Positions 1-14,868 of a stretch of 64,000 nt of DNA are shown piece by piece. The stretch lies in contig NC_088310.1 of the NCBI RefSeq assembly GCF_910592395.1, positions 19,103,501-19,167,500 of the forward strand, given 5' to 3'. The translations under genes were made by a program, and so were the position numbers. Each line of letters begins with the position of its first letter. Within the stretch, counting starts at the first letter, position 1. The DNA is from Lineus longissimus. Taxonomy: Eukaryota; Nemertea; Pilidiophora; Heteronemertea; Lineidae. The notes beneath the pieces were generated by a model. The model searched no databases. It was given only the letters and a program-made list of their open reading frames with translations, and was not told where the DNA came from.

Positions 1-2500
1 TCACGATGCAATCCAATTTATTGACAAAACGATCTGCCTTGAGGCCCGTTTGTCTGACGTCACGCCAAGACAAACCGCCGGCAATCTTGCGTGGTATTCG
101 ATATCAAGAACTGATAAAACAACCAGTGTTCAGATATTCATAGATATCATTACTTCAATTTAGAATACCTTTGGTGGTTTCAGTAGTGTTGAAGTCTGGC
201 AAGAGGTTGGCAACAGGTGAGACAGCGTAAAAAAATTAGAAAAAATATTGCTGTGACAGTCTTCATGGTATACTTTCGTGGCATATATACGCCGATATTA
301 ATTTGTATTTTTGGTGACATTCTGAAACGTGGTGAAATCGCTTCATGTATTATGGATTTTGTAATCAGTTCTGAATGTAGGCAAACAGTTCGGTCTTTAG
401 CCTCGGGCAGTATTGACTATCGTCGAACAACAGTCAAGTAGTACAACATAAACCGTATCAAAGATTAATGTGCTCACTAATGCCGGGCAGGGCATGACCA
501 ATATGAATCAGGTTCTGGGCAAATGATATTTGAAAAGTGGCACAATAAGAATCGCAAGAAGAATTACAAGTAGGTTAATACGAGGTATATATCATGCATA
601 TAATAGCACGAACCCCATTAAATACCTCATTAAAATCGGGTTTCAAATGAACACTCTAAAAAGTAATGTTTACTTTTTGAGTCTGATGTAGTGATGAAAG
701 TAGGCCTAAACCTAAAATGTAGGGCAACATTGCAGATGTCCCGAATATCGTACACTTGCGCAATGGATTTTTCGGGCAGGTCCGTCAAAATCTGTTTAAA
801 CTGTACAATCAATTCAGTCGAAGGTGAGGCAAAGTATCTCATTTACAAATTTCACATTCTTTTATCAAATCAATGTACTGCCACAAACAACATGTAATCA
901 CTAAATCACCGTTATCCAATACCTGTCAATGGTAATTGATATCTAATACAAACTGGCCTGATATCCAGTGTCCGCAGAATCTGTCGAAACACGAAAAATG
1001 TCCCAGATACCCCACACAAAGGAAAGTTTACGATGAACAGCCTTCTCAAGTTGATCTCAAATAGAAATAACAGCTTTCGCTTGGTTAGCTTCGAAAGCAT
1101 CGTAGCAGCCATTTCATTTACATATCAATGATGAGGAAAACCTTTGTGATGGCAATGATTCGAACGGAAATTTTCAGTGAATAGGAACTAAAGCGTTGAA
1201 TGATGAAATAATAAGTGCTAAGTATCAGGTTATTGTAACAGAATAGCATAATGAGTATGCTCACCGATGAACGAAATGGATGGGACGTTCAACTTAATAT
1301 CGGGTGGAAATATAAGAGCATCATCGATCTTCCAATTTTTTTTGTATTTGATTTTAGCCAGTAAGTTGATATAGTGTGTTTTTAACCAGGTGAATCCAAC
1401 CAAACCAAAATATTATGAAAATATAAGCCTCAAACTTGAGCAGACGGAAAAAATATATTACGAACAAAGCACTGATTGATGTACAGCAACAGCACACGAA
1501 AAAACATAGCAAAATCAATGTTGGGACTGGATGACTAATTAGCCACAGAGCAGAATGGCGCAAGAGCCCCTGCTGATATTTCGTACAAAAGGTTGTCAAT
1601 GTAAAATCAGCAGTGTATGAAGTATTACGACTGAGCATGCAGGCTCGGTTATCTTTCTTCTTAACATTCTAAAGACTCTGTATCACCACGCTCGTGGCAT
1701 GTTTGGACGCATTCCAAACATCTTTTGGCAGGCAACAAGCCTGTTGAGAACCCCACTTGACAGTTTTCTCTTTATATTATAATTAAACAGAATCCAAGAA
1801 TAACTTGTTCGCTGCCTCACGGATGTGTCGAAGAACTTAGACGCATAAAAAAACGGGTTAAAGGTATAGTTACAAAACTACAATAACTTCCGTGATTTGA
1901 TAGCGCGAACGTAGATCAATATGTTGACACATATAGTCACTTTATTGTATATATAGCCTACATTATATTTATGATTGATTGTAAAGATCACGACTTGGCC
2001 TAATTATTACTCTCATAAGTGCGGCGAATGAAAATTAATATTCCGCCTGCCGCCATTTCATTAAAGTTGCAGTATTTAATTTGAATACAAGCCCGCATCT
2101 GTGAGGGTAGAAAGGAGTTGGGTGATGCGGGGGAGCTTGGACTTTCTCTGTATTTGTCAACCATGCACAATGAGCGTCCTGGTAGCTTATGAATGTCGAT
2201 GGCTTGACAGGTAACGGCAGTTCTTGGTAAAACAAAGAGTTTATTTCCTCTTGGTAAAACCAATGAATTTTGGAAAAACTAATGTTGATTTTTCGCAACT
2301 CTGAAACTTAGCTGCCGCATCGGTACCAGTCATGCGGTGGTTATTTATTTAGTACACCTGACCAAAGAACACTTGGCTTTTTCTAGACGCCGGATAGGCT
2401 GATTCAGCTGTCCTTAGTTTTCCTGGAACCGATACGTTCGAGGTTCCAGGTTTACTGTGCAGTGTTGTTGTTGGCTGTACTATTCAGAATATGTGTTAGA
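1..2500. other. Gene-poor intergenic DNA
   Basis: No reading frame here has protein-like composition together with splice sites. The visible structure is small. Perfect 9-bp stems occur at 1699-1721 (loop cgcat) and at 2422-2450 (loop of 11). Two 5-bp stems flank the first one, at about 1686-1697 and 1729-1743. These look like random or decayed repeat structure. Confidence 0.5.
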
Positions 2501-2504
2501 GTAT

Positions 2505-2570
2505 AGGAGGGGGGGAGGGCGTCTGGTCGGTAATCCAGTAGTCTTGGGTTCGAATCCCAGTCATTTCAAT
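2505..2570 (+). repeat. tRNA-derived SINE remnant
   Basis: A perfect RNA polymerase III B box (GGTTCGAATCC) sits at about 2549-2559. It is the loop of a 5-bp T-arm-like stem, preceded by an anticodon-arm-like stem CTGG/CCAG. The 5' half, including a good A box and an acceptor stem, is not recognisable, so this is not a functional tRNA. It is more likely the head of an old SINE or a tRNA pseudogene. Confidence 0.45.
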
Positions 2571-4713
2571 GGGTATTTAGTTTTCGCTTGCTTCATATTT
2601 ATTTGACTGCTTGAAATGCCTCAGATTGCAAACTACGTGTATAGTGTAAAATTTCCAGTTATCTCAGGATATCATCAAGTGAGTTCAATAACTCGACGGA
2701 CAGAAATCGTGACATAAGCTATTGCGCTAATGACTACGTGGTCGGACAATCGCGCCAGTTGATTAAATGTCGGGTTCTATAATTAGGAAATGACACACAT
2801 TACCAGGAGGTGGGAGACATCCCACTAACCCAATTACCGCCATTGGTACCTGATCAAAGTGACCTTAGCCAATAAGGTATTGGCATATGGCAGGCGAATT
2901 GTTGCTTTTTTCAATCTGATTGAATAATCCAATTATGTTTTATCCATCAAGATCCACACCCATTCCGAGCTAGATCCACACATCTAGCCCACGGATTATA
3001 TACGTCACTGTAGTAAGTGAAGCGGTTTCCCAACTATGATATCGATCTCCCCTTGGAGGAATCACGCTTGAAGAACAACTCCAACTCACGATATATATCA
3101 AAAGGAATCAGTAGTTGATAGAAGGGATCAAGCATCTTGCCAGCTTTACCTGTCTAGGCAGTTACTCTTCCTCCGTTGGTCCAGAAGCGAATCCCTTCAT
3201 CGATCAACTGGATTTACCACATCGTATGATGGTGAACCAGCATACATGTATAATATACTTCTTATAAAAACCTCTCGCCGAGTCTGATGATAATAATCGT
3301 TAACTTTTAGATAACCAACGATAAAGTTCAGACAAAGCATTTGATAGCTTATATGGAAATGGATCAACCGGATACGATGATCACATTCCTTGGAACACAT
3401 GCGGTTTGCCAATTTCTAAAAATAGGCCTTCCGAGCAGTGCCAAGTGTTCCAGCTGCAGTAACTTTGTATCAATTTTTCTCATCATTTTTTAGCAGAAAC
3501 TGGCCTATACAACTATGATATTAGGTCATATAAGGCCTGGAATCACAAGTCAATTTAAAAAGTTGGCTCAGTGAGGAAAAGTAGTGCAATAATTACGCAT
3601 GCAAATTCGCTGAAACCTGGCATTTGTAGTATCTTATATCTGCTTACACAACTGCATTGTTGAAGTTTATATTCATTGCGGATTTAAACAATTATAAATT
3701 TCCAAATTCGTGTTTGATTTCCAAAGTTTTGAACGAACGGAGTCTTGGAGGCCATGGTTCAGTAAAACAGCGCCCAATACCTTAAAGAAGACAAACACGA
3801 ACACCTCTCTTGGTCCCTGTTATATTTTCTGAAATTGATGTGCATCAGATAACCATCCCCATGCAACACGAGAAATGGACCATAACTTACCAACCTCATC
3901 GACTGCTCCTGCCGACACGATCAGATCAATATGCCAACCCCTCCTCAACAGTGCTCAAACATACTCATTCCATTTACACCTGAGATCAGCGGTGTTGCTG
4001 CTGAGATCCAATCATGCGGAGAGCTCATCACCTTCATTGCCAATCGACTAAGGCTAACAGTGAAGATACTTAGGTCCAAAGGATCAATAATATGGTTATG
4101 CTTATGCTGGTTATTATATACAAGTACTACATCACACATCGGTCATACTCGATAATACCAGAATTTAGCAAATGGATGCATCGTATCAGGGAGATTTCTA
4201 CACAAGATCTGACTGATAGAATCATTGGGTAGATTTTCCTTCAAATTGAACTCTCGTTTGTTTTAAAGGACACGACGTGATGTGTTCGCACTCAGGTTGA
4301 TAGAAAGTGGAAAATAACGGTGTACGAAATCTTGACCACCTTGCGCGGCTACCAGTATAGACCAGGAGGTTCAGGATAGACAGACGAAGGACTGTGACAA
4401 TTGCAAAATGTCAGTATACATTTTTCTGACAAAGGCATTAAAGATCAGCGTGGAAGCTGGAAAGCCTACAAGAGGAAGTCTATTTTGTTCACTACTGTAT
4501 GGTACCTGGATGACGATAATTCCCCAGGACAAAAAACATTACGAGTCTGGCATGCTAGCTGTCAAAACCTCTAACTTGTTGATCCGTCCAGACAAAGAGA
4601 GTGCATTACAGTAAATTAAAACCACAATACACATTGACGTGAATGCGGGGTTTAGCTAACCACCATGCTCAGATTACTTAGCATTTACAACCAGGTATAA
4701 TAAAAGGCCGGGT
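2571..4713. other. Intergenic DNA, nothing recognised
   Basis: Only short chance-length frames on both strands. I see no exon with convincing splice signals and no recognisable transposon protein. Confidence 0.4.
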
Positions 4714-5239
4714 CTATTTGGCAAGCCGCTCGCCGAACAGGCATCTTTTTTTGTCCTGTTTGGAGAGCCGCTTGCCAAACAGCACTAAAAAGCCACCCTG
4801 TTCGGCAAGCCGGGCTTGCCAAACAGGGCAAAAATACTACCCTCTTTGGCGAGCCGGAGAGGTTACAGCATGTTGGCCAATCAGAGAGCAGTGACGTCAT
4901 ATATTCGAATTTATATGCGCATATTTCACAATGGCCGACTTCCCGCTCTCGATTCAATTTCTGTTACTAAACTCGGGTTTTGGTCAATAATCCATGAAGA
5001 AGCATGTACATGTACATGACTGTATGGATCTACAAAAAAAGTCATAAACGTGATTTAACTGATAAGCATGTTAAATGCATTAGTGTGCATTTCTAAAGGC
5101 GTTTCACTGTAACTCCAGTGTTGCTGACCGTGTTGCCACGAATGATAATAAGCTCCTGGATGGTTGAATATGCATGAGTTCGGCTCTCCATCTAGGGCAG
5201 AAAAAAGGCGCTGTTTGGTGAGCCGGGCTTGCCAAATAG
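4714..5239. repeat. Cluster of five related short palindromes
   Basis: Five variants of one dyad (consensus TGTTTGGCAAGCC joined to GGCTTGCCAAACA) lie at 4714-4741, 4755-4782, 4797-4827, 4842-4863 and 5211-5239. The 4797-4827 copy has 15-base arms around one central G with a single arm mismatch. Copies differ by substitutions and no coding frame runs through them. They could be ends of small hairpin transposons or a locally amplified palindrome. Confidence 0.65.
4877..4935 (+). promoter_or_regulatory. CCAAT plus CRE motif cluster, possible promoter
   Basis: A CCAAT box (4877-4881), a perfect cAMP-response-element palindrome TGACGTCA (4892-4899) and AT-rich TATA-like sequence (4900-4915) precede an ATG at 4931. 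The frame from that ATG closes after about 19 codons, and no following exon is recognised. The order is promoter-like, but a transposon-borne promoter or coincidence is equally possible. Confidence 0.25.
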
Positions 5240-8200
5240 TCACTTCCATAATAAAAACATTGCCACGAACCACGAGAGAGCATTCAAGGCTGCATATTCT
5301 TAACGTATCTTACTACTTGTGGTATTTATGTCGTGTGAAAAATGAGGATCAAATTATTGGAACACCGACAGACAAGCGGTCTTAATCAGGAAGCGCTACT
5401 GTCATAACTTAGCTACAAGAGACCATAGTTTCGGCCCACACCGTCGTTTATGTCTTCTGCCATTGGCGAAAACCGATCCATGGCGTAGCCTACGCGTAAG
5501 CCTTCCTGCACTAGATGAATGACCGAGTTTCTACGTTGATCGCCCAAAACCAACTCTGAAACCAATATAGACCAGTCTCCTGCCACCGGCGAAACGATAC
5601 TTTTCTAAAGGTCAAGTCGCGTCTGATGACTAACCTTCATTGAGGAAGATACGAGCTATCGGACAAGTCCTCCCACACTTGTATCATGCTTCAATAGGCG
5701 ATAACACCCCCACGATGACAGCGTTTGGCGAACCCTTCAGTCTGTCAAGATCACAACCATATATTTGACGTTAACCCGTATAAATCTTGGATTTACAATG
5801 GTTGTGTAACATTGGCAGTAGCCACCATTACCCACTTTGAAGGCAAATTGGCGCCATTGTGTTGCAGGCGATTGTTCTTGCTTCGAGTATCTACTTACAA
5901 GACTTCAGCATTCGGTTTTCGGTTTTCCAAACAATTACCACACCCACCTGCATGTTTGCAAGTCTGACCTGTTGATCTAGAAAAATCGTCGTAGAACACC
6001 AGAGTTATTTATACGCTTGCTACTCCTGGGAGAGATATGTCTACTCGGTGACTCCTTCTTGAACTGCAGTGACATTTGGTGCCAAGTATTGACAGATTCG
6101 ATTTTCTGCATCAACCTGACCCGAAGTGTATACATGTGCAACACGATGAACATTACGCGTACACTGTTAGCAGAGTTAATAATTTAATAGCAATTATCTA
6201 CGGTTTATTGTATTGTGATAATGTCACGTACCAGATAAGTGTATGTGGTTATAAATATGTCATAAGGCAAACACCCCAGATCAGGATTCATACTGCCGTC
6301 TGCTCACCATTCAATGGGTGGTGGATCGGGACACCCACTGTTGCTTGTCAAATAGATGGAGTCAATGGCCGCCGGGATTAACAAGAGGGCATCGCATCGT
6401 GTCAGATGGGCGTTTAGACCGTCGTCCACATAGCAAGTCACTGGACCATCTTTACAGTATTTTACAGCCAGCTACCATCAGCACTTGTATTTCACCGCGA
6501 CTATCATATCATCTATGAACGAAAGCCATTGTTTGATATATACCTGAGAACCCCACCACCAACGCAAAGGAATGTCAACGCGACACTCGAAAACCAGATC
6601 AAACTAAACGATAGACAAGCTTTGTCCGCGTTGAACGTTGAACTATCGGCATGACCTGACATCAAGCTTTGTCTAGCTGATCGATTAAACAACGTTGTTA
6701 GAAAATTGCATATTATCGCCCAATATGTGAATAAGGACTTTTGGCGACCCTCTCGCCTTTTAGACTCATGCAGGCCAATCAATTAAGCGATGAACGATGT
6801 GTATACATACATTTACTGTGTAGGTTTGATATGCGTAACGACCGGAGTAGATCCATCCACCACGAGAGTTGTGGGCGACAAAAAAACGGTATACTATACG
6901 ATCGTGATAAACTCACGCCTAACGCAAGTATATGCAGTGCATATATGAGGATGATATACAGTATATGAACTGTAATGGAGCAATTTATTTTTTGACACCG
7001 TGACCATCGTGAAGGTCTTTGGTTTAGTTCTGGTTGGGTGACTCGCCTCGGTACCTCAACCAGAACCTGTGAAGAGAAAGGTGATTTATACATGCAGTAG
7101 ATGACACTGTTTTCTAATCCTTGACCCTGCAATACAATTATGTTATCATCTGTTGGAGAGAAAACAAGAAAGACATCATGCATCTGTACAATCCGGGGCT
7201 GCCATCGATACACAATAAAGCCTATCGCTAAACAAGCAACGAATCAGTGGATTGTGTTTAGAGGCTGCACTAACTTACTATCGGCACTCGTCGAGGATTT
7301 TTACCTTAAAACCCACTGACAGACTCACCCACACTCGAGGGCGCCAATACGGACTTCTTCAGTTGCTCACATTAAATGATTTATCGATATGATTATAAAT
7401 CAACCACACAAAACCCAAATCAAAATTTAAAAACCCGCAAATCACAACAAAGAAAATATTATATTATGCTTTGTTTTTTATATCAGATCGCGTCTACGAG
7501 CGAGGTCAATTACATCGTCAATAAGAATAAGTCAACACCTTGAAGCACGTATAATTACACAAATTAGGTCGATAAATTCACCGATAGATCATTTCACAAT
7601 GCGCCTGTTGATAAGTATGTCATGATAAATTCAATTATTTTGCACACATTAAGTGTCCCTATGAATGTTTTGATAACATACGGCCACCGCAATGAATGCT
7701 GCCCAACAACTTTAAGGTATGTTTTGCTAGTTGCAGCACCCGTGTGGCTTTGTCATTGTGTTTGTTTGTTACGCTTCGCAGAAGCAGAAGTGCCAAGTTT
7801 TCGACGCTTGTTCGTGATGCATGCGTATATGTACTACTATATGTAAAATCGATGAAAATCATATAAGGATATTCGTGCTGAGAAGCACGTATAGACACGC
7901 AGACTAATGACATCACACTGAGCGAGTGAGGCAACTTAATATCAAAACCATTGTTCGAAAAAAATTTAAAGTTTCCAGTACATGTATGTGCAGCTGTGAT
8001 ATACATTCACAGGCCGACCCGTAACATATCTTATTGCCATTAAAAGGTTTTTAAGTCCATGGAATGCCATCTAACACGACATGGCAAACGCACGCGCCCG
8101 ATAAAGGCAGCGACACTTTATAAACAAACTCGTGTTTATAAACTGTACTTTTTTATATTGCAGAACAAAATGCTGACATGATGAAACAAAGAAAAGTGTG

Positions 8201-11200
8201 TTTACCTGTCATGTGTGAGGTGGGGGCCTGTCCTATCATTGTTGCTGCCGCAGACTGATAACAGCACGAGCCTGTCTTGATCTGGATATCCCTTGGTTGT
8301 GACGCTGGCCAGGTCGGGTAGATATCGTTTGGGGTGTCCTCCCTAAGTGCACACTGGTAAGCGACGGGAGACATGGGCAGGACAAGTGTCATTATATCCA
8401 AGCATTAATCCAATGAATACACACAATAGTCCTCGGCGATATGTTTTGATCTGTACCAACCTGCACGAAAAAGGAAAAAATAAATTACTTCCGAGAAAAT
8501 ACACAAAGAAAATACATCACCACCAGGTAATAAAATAAATACAAAGCCGTGTATCCTCATCCTCAGTGATGGAATGTCACATGATGTGTACCGGTACCAA
8601 ACGACTTCTGCTGGTTTTTAGGCTTAACAGGAGTTACCCCGTGAGACAAATTAAACCTCGTGGTTAATTCATTTTGAACTGATGTTTAAAGTCGCCAAGT
8701 CACATCTACTGGATTGAAAACGAGCGCACACTAAACTTGTCCCCTGTAGTCGACGGCTGCCCAATAGGTTATCACTCGTTATTAAGTCTCGCCGCCGAAG
8801 ATCAATACAAACAGACGATACGTGGATAATATGTACTAACGGTTACTAGCAGACGACAGACAACATAAACACATCCATACCAAGCAGACGACAATCTGGA
8901 GCAGACGATTTAAACAACAATAGTCCCGTTGTTCCGCAGTGAGTGGAAGGAATGGTGAAGAAAATTAACAAGAAATCCACTTGCAATGAAAGAAATCACC
9001 TGGATCCGTAGCAGACGAGAATTAACTGGTAAACAAACTGGTAAATCGCTTCAAACAGGAGTAAAGATCCGTCGGTACTTTATCCCAAAGGTGCTAACGC
9101 AGAACTGAGAGGCACATCCAATCCATCCAATCATTTAAACTGAATGCGCCACTATCGGCCGTGTATTAAAACGAATTACCAATCCGGTCGCGGCTGGGCA
9201 AACAAAGACACGGAACATATCCAATAAACTGGTAACAATTAGCCACATTAACGCCGTCTGCGAAACAGTTGTAAAGTAACGTCTACTACAACTCGGTCAC
9301 CTACCTTCAAAAAATTACAGAAGTAATCCGTATTTTTTCGTAGGAATTAACTGTTGCCTTCGAAATTTCAGTAGTTTCCTGCTTGCCTGACGGAGGGGAA
9401 TTAATGCACTGAGCAGTATGTGATTCGAAGCAGATGAAAACTCTCTGTGATTGTCAGGAAGGCACGCGAGTATTATTAACATGACAATAGTGGTAGGGCC
9501 GTTCCATGGTTTGCTTCTACTCCCTGCGGGGCTCGGGTATTATTGTCGCGGCACGTGTGGAATGTTGTGTGGAATAACACGTGGTAGGCCTGATCGGAAG
9601 TCACGGTCAATCAAGAAAACTGATCAGTTTCGTGTATCACAGGTGTATTTATTAATAAAGTTTTCGAGTGGAAGGACTTGAAACAAGCATCTAGAGTATG
9701 ATTGAATCTGAAAATACGGGGATGTTCAGTGGTAGTTTCGACCAACGAAATGGGCCATGGATCAACACAGGAAGTTGCCGGTGTCGCAACAATGATCGCA
9801 ATGTCGAAATCGGAAGGTCGTGCAAAATTGTTCAAGCAAGGTTTTACTGAGTCAGTGTTAACAACAAGCGCTGATCAAAAGCCAACTTTGTCCATCCTGA
9901 TGAAATCAAGGGTCAATATTCGCTTCTTCGGCCCTGCACCCTTTCCCGGAGTAGCGAACCCTGATTTCCTCACGAAGTTTTGACAAACTTGCTACTTTCT
10001 ACAGCTAAAGGGATTTGTCAGACTGAAAACCAGTTCACTCATGGCTCCTTGCGAGACACCGCCAGGATCCTTTATAAAGACCCCCCCCCCGAAATTTACT
10101 TGGGCATATTGCAAACATCTCGTCAAGATGAGGCCGGCATCATTGTGTAAGAGGCCTGTTGGGAGGCTTTCAAAGTTTCAGTGTGTAGACTGTTAGGTAT
10201 TGCCACCCCGACAAAAAAACGCCATTAACCCATGCAGTCGTTGCGAGCGCCCATGCAGTGCGAGTTGTTATGACCCCTGCCACCCCCAAGCGTCACCCCG
10301 CCACCCCAAGCGGTTCTACCGCGTGTCGAGTTTGACAAGCGAGCCAGGGGAGTATATGCAGGGGGCAATCGCTTACTGTAGCTATATCCCTCCATCGACC
10401 ACGTCTGAAGTCACGGAAGACGACCGATCTCGCGAAGGTTACGGTGAGAAAACATGATACCTGAATGAAAAAACTGACTCCAAATGCATATAGGCGTAGC
10501 ATTTCCATCACTATAAAAGATAAAAAGTGCATGATGAGTGTCGATCCTGAGGACAGACGATCTCTGATGTGTTGAAACCCAATCATTGGTCTCTTATGAT
10601 AATCCTTAATCCGTCACCTTGCATATAGGGAGGGACACTTTTCCAGGGGACATTTAAGTCGGTGTGCCCAAAGACAATATGGAGATAAGTTGGAAAAGAA
10701 GATGGCTCGGACGTATATTAAGTTGTAGAGAAAACAGCTCGCTTCATGGCACGATGGCCACGCGTTTAAGACTTGACCTGAGACGCCACCAACATCAAGA
10801 AATGGCCTGCATGCTTTGATGTCAATTTGAGGTTTTTCAAGAGTTCAGCCAACGGTCCGGCAGTGTCCGGTGGCCGCCGCAAGCCAGCCACCGCACAGAG
10901 GGAGTAGCGGCAAGTAATGGCACGGCAATCGGTGCAGGTGCGAAACCCAAGGGAAACGACAACAATGGTCTGGGTGAATTTGCAGTTCAGTGCTTTCTGA
11001 GAGACCGTAATGAAATAACCCTGCCCGGGTCATTCAATTTTAGAAATGCAACAGAAAGATTAGATTCGGGAGACTCGGCGGTGACCTCTCGGTGGGCCAA
11101 CGGCGCGTGCCGTACCCTGAATGGGTCTTGGTGTTACCCAGCTGCTTCTGAGACAAGGAGAAGAATGGGGTCATCTTGAGATCATCCACAATCGACCGAC

Positions 11201-14200
11201 ATTCCTGAACAGCCTTGTCTCGGCTCGCGTACACCAAACACAAAGCCCCCCAGTGATTATTTGAAGCTTTCAATTCAAATGTCTTTTAAGGGCCGTTTTG
11301 GTCGGCGCCAATTTAAATAGTTGTTAATCTATTCTTGTGGAAGGTGGGCGATGACAACAAAGTCTGCCGGGAAATGCCACTGAGGATGTAACTTGTCCTT
11401 TAATTATTGCAGAAAGACATCTCGATATAGGAGTTCAAAGACCGACCTATCCATCATTACATGGTCAATGTACTTTTGTATAACTATAGGGGCCTGCAGT
11501 TACAGTGTTCAAATTGCTTTCGGATGAGAATATCATAATCATTGGTTAATATTGTTAAGTTTTAATAACGGCCATGTCACCAGCGATAGCAACACTATGA
11601 GCGTCTACACCACCTTGTGACGGGATTAGTGAAGTTTGGTAGGATCGGGCATAATGTCGAGGGGAAGGTTACGATGGCACATTTTGCGCTTCCTTGCCTC
11701 ATAGGCAAACGTGTACGTGTTTAAAGTGATAGGTTTTTGATTCCATCCATATATGCCACAATATGATGAATACACGAGAAGTAGGCTAAACAAAGAGAAG
11801 GACCCGGACCCGGACCATGATGGTAATATTCCTTATATTGAACAATGCCCACTAGAGTGATGTTACGCTCAGGTGCACCATCATATCGAGTGGGTTGCAA
11901 GTTGACAAAGCAATAATAAGCTTGGGAATTACAATGGGCTGATTTATAGAGGCAGAGCCGCCGTGTTTTATTAACAACGGATTGCTCGATGAAACATTGA
12001 TACTGCAACACATCGACTGTAATCGATGCAATAGAAATAGGAATACCGTCGAATGGTTATTTATGTCTATTGGATCGTCATATGATTATGTATCAATCAC
12101 TAAAGTTACCATACACCCACCCTTGAAAATAACGAAAATAATTTCTTTTTAGACACAGACTATCGTACGCTGTTGCTCTTGGGAACGCTACGCAATCAAC
12201 CCGTACAGTTGATGACTGATAAGTCCAGTAAACCAACTTTCCCGCTGTAGATTTCGCCACATCTTATTCAAGAAGGAATTCGCAGACACCTGTCCGAAAC
12301 TGGGTCGTTTCAGCTGAGCCCTGAGACTCTTTTCGCCATTTTGATGAATCATTTTTGGTTGTATCATTGCTGCCCAATACCAGTTTCCTGAGATACAGGT
12401 TTTTGATACTCCTACCTCGTATTTTGATATTGAAAACATCTGGTACCATGATTGACACCAGCAGCGTAACCGGTCATTCACCATGCTGGCCCGACATACT
12501 GAATCTTTCAACCTCAATATGATTTCACTCTCATAATTCAATCAAATCGTAGGCCACGCTCTTTCCACTATCATAGGCCTACTCTCTTCCAATCACCTGC
12601 TTTGTGTCTTTATGCATGTATAATGTGTGCTTGGCCTAAATGAACAGCTCTTGGAGGACAATCCGCTTCGTCAGCGAAATCGGCCGAACAGCTGCCCAGC
12701 TGTGTGAAGAGACGAGGTAGTCAAGTATGCATAGTATATAAAAGTATGTGACATTCGCTAAGGGTGGTAGGCTTGAATTTTAGAGGGAGATGGTGAGATA
12801 GGGTAGGGGATAACAGAAGCCTTTTAACAATTTGATGGCAAATACTACTGATCGATGTCGAGAGAGATGGGTAAAAGATATTGGGGATACAGATAAAAGA
12901 CATAAAAGGCGATAAATTATAAGTATAAACATTCTATCAAAAAGCCTTTGACAAATTAAAGGCTTGGATTAATGCTTGGCCCGCTTGCATCGTAATCATC
13001 ACGAATAAGTCAATCGTGGGATGTGGTTTCAGGTTCGAAACAGCTTATACCAGCTAAATAGCTTGGATGTAGACATTGGTTAGTTCTTGTGTATCAACAT
13101 ATCACTAACACATCAACAAAGCATCCTCACATTGCAGGCCAATGGGTAGTAAATATAATCTCACATTGAGTGTATTGTAGGAACGATACAAAGACCTTTA
13201 TTTCATGCCAATAGAGGACGAAAAAAATGTCTATCTGGTGATAGAAAAAAATCAATGTCAATAATAACGGGTCTTAAGGAATTGCTCAGTTTATTAAAGA
13301 AATGGATCACAATAACTCTGACCCAACCTTCACTTTTGAGACACCCAGTAGCCTGAGTACACATTTAGGGTGCAAAGATCCGATAAACATATGATACGGT
13401 TGCGATCTGATATCAATCAAGTCATCGATTCGTTTATTTGATATTTCGTGCCTCTCGATTAGTTGGTGTATCCAGATTTGTACTCGGGTGACTTAACACT
13501 GAAATTAGTCATTTCTCGAGTTACCATAACAACCGTGGATTATATCATCCTTGTGATAGCACTGCATGACATCCCGGCCTTATTTGAGGCGGATCTTATG
13601 TTGGGATTAGCGATCTGAGGCGGGTGGGCGAGGTGCGGGGCGAGGCGAAAAGGCCAATTGCCCCGGTCATCGCAAACGCCGGCGACCATTAATGGATGAA
13701 CACCAGTTCAAGTCAAATGTGACATCCAAAAGCATCTCTCTCCTATTCATAGCATTTATGCTTGGTTATCCAAGTGATACTATGATGTGATTTACAACTT
13801 TGCGGAAATACGTCCGTTTTTAATTGTTGATCACAAATGTAAAGCTCAAATTTTCCATTATTGATTAGATTTATTATAAAATCACTGAATGTAAACCACC
13901 GCGACCGCGAAAATGTTCATGTTGTGACGTCATCAACGAAAACGGCATCGAAGCGAGCCGTCCGGGCGGGATTAAAACCATCAATTTCTAGAAAATGTGC
14001 ATTTCGATTCGAAAACCTTACCGATTTATGAGAAAGTGACGTAGTCATTTTGTCAAAAACAGCTAAAACATTATATGGTGAAATTTGACACGAGTTACCC
14101 TTTAAGGAAGAAATGCAAATTAGAAGAACATGCGAGGTATCTTAAACTGTTTTTCTAGGACCTTTAAAATGCTTTGGAGTTCAACTTACCGTCTCAGTTT

Positions 14201-14865
14201 CAACGTTACATGAGTGATTGAGTCAGTTGAAAATGCATCGGTCGATCACAACTCATGGACATACCGCTTAGAGGCATTTGCACATAATTGAATTCAATAC
14301 CATATTCGGCCACCTCAAAGAAACAGACGAGTATATTTATGTAAACTATGCAGTTCGTTGTCGAAGTGTTGGATAATCTCCTTTAAATTGGTCGTTTAAT
14401 CGTGTTATTTCAACGTGCATGACGTACGTTGCTTATATGACATCCCCATCATTGATGCCCTTTGCAGGTGTGAAATATCTGTGGGGGCCACTTACATTAA
14501 CATGGCTTCGAAGATCCGGGTGTTATGCAAGGCCACAACCTTTATAGTTGGAACCATCCTCATCATGCTGGAAGATTCAAGGGTAAACAGCACCTCCAAC
14601 GCTTCACCTCTTTGAGGGACTGGGTGTCAATAACCACCTCTTGAACCAAGAAGGGAGGGGTATAAACTCACTGGCAATAAAATCTTAACATTGGGTTGTT
14701 ATATTCTTCGCAGCTAATTTAACTGTTGATTTAGGGAGGGTGCATGATCCAAGAGATCGGTAGTGGTTAAAGATCGGGGCAGGAGCTGTTTTTCGATGAC
14801 GTTATGAGCACCGCAAGCAATTGGAGTGGACAGCTGACTATGGCATGTAACCTCTTGATGCCTTT
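5240..14865. other. Long gene-poor stretch
   Basis: Frames of up to 144 codons occur on either strand (for example 6779-7213 minus and 12188-12541 minus). None resembles a known family or ends in a convincing splice junction. A homopolymer of C lies at about 10081-10090. A stop-free frame of 119 codons (10820-11176, plus) overlaps an open minus frame and is treated as unresolved. No transposon protein was recognised. Confidence 0.4.
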
Positions 14866-14868
14866 TTC

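Noticed and set aside
6779-7213. 144-codon minus-strand frame
   Set aside because: No family resemblance, no splice context and atypical composition; frames of this length are expected by chance in 64 kb.
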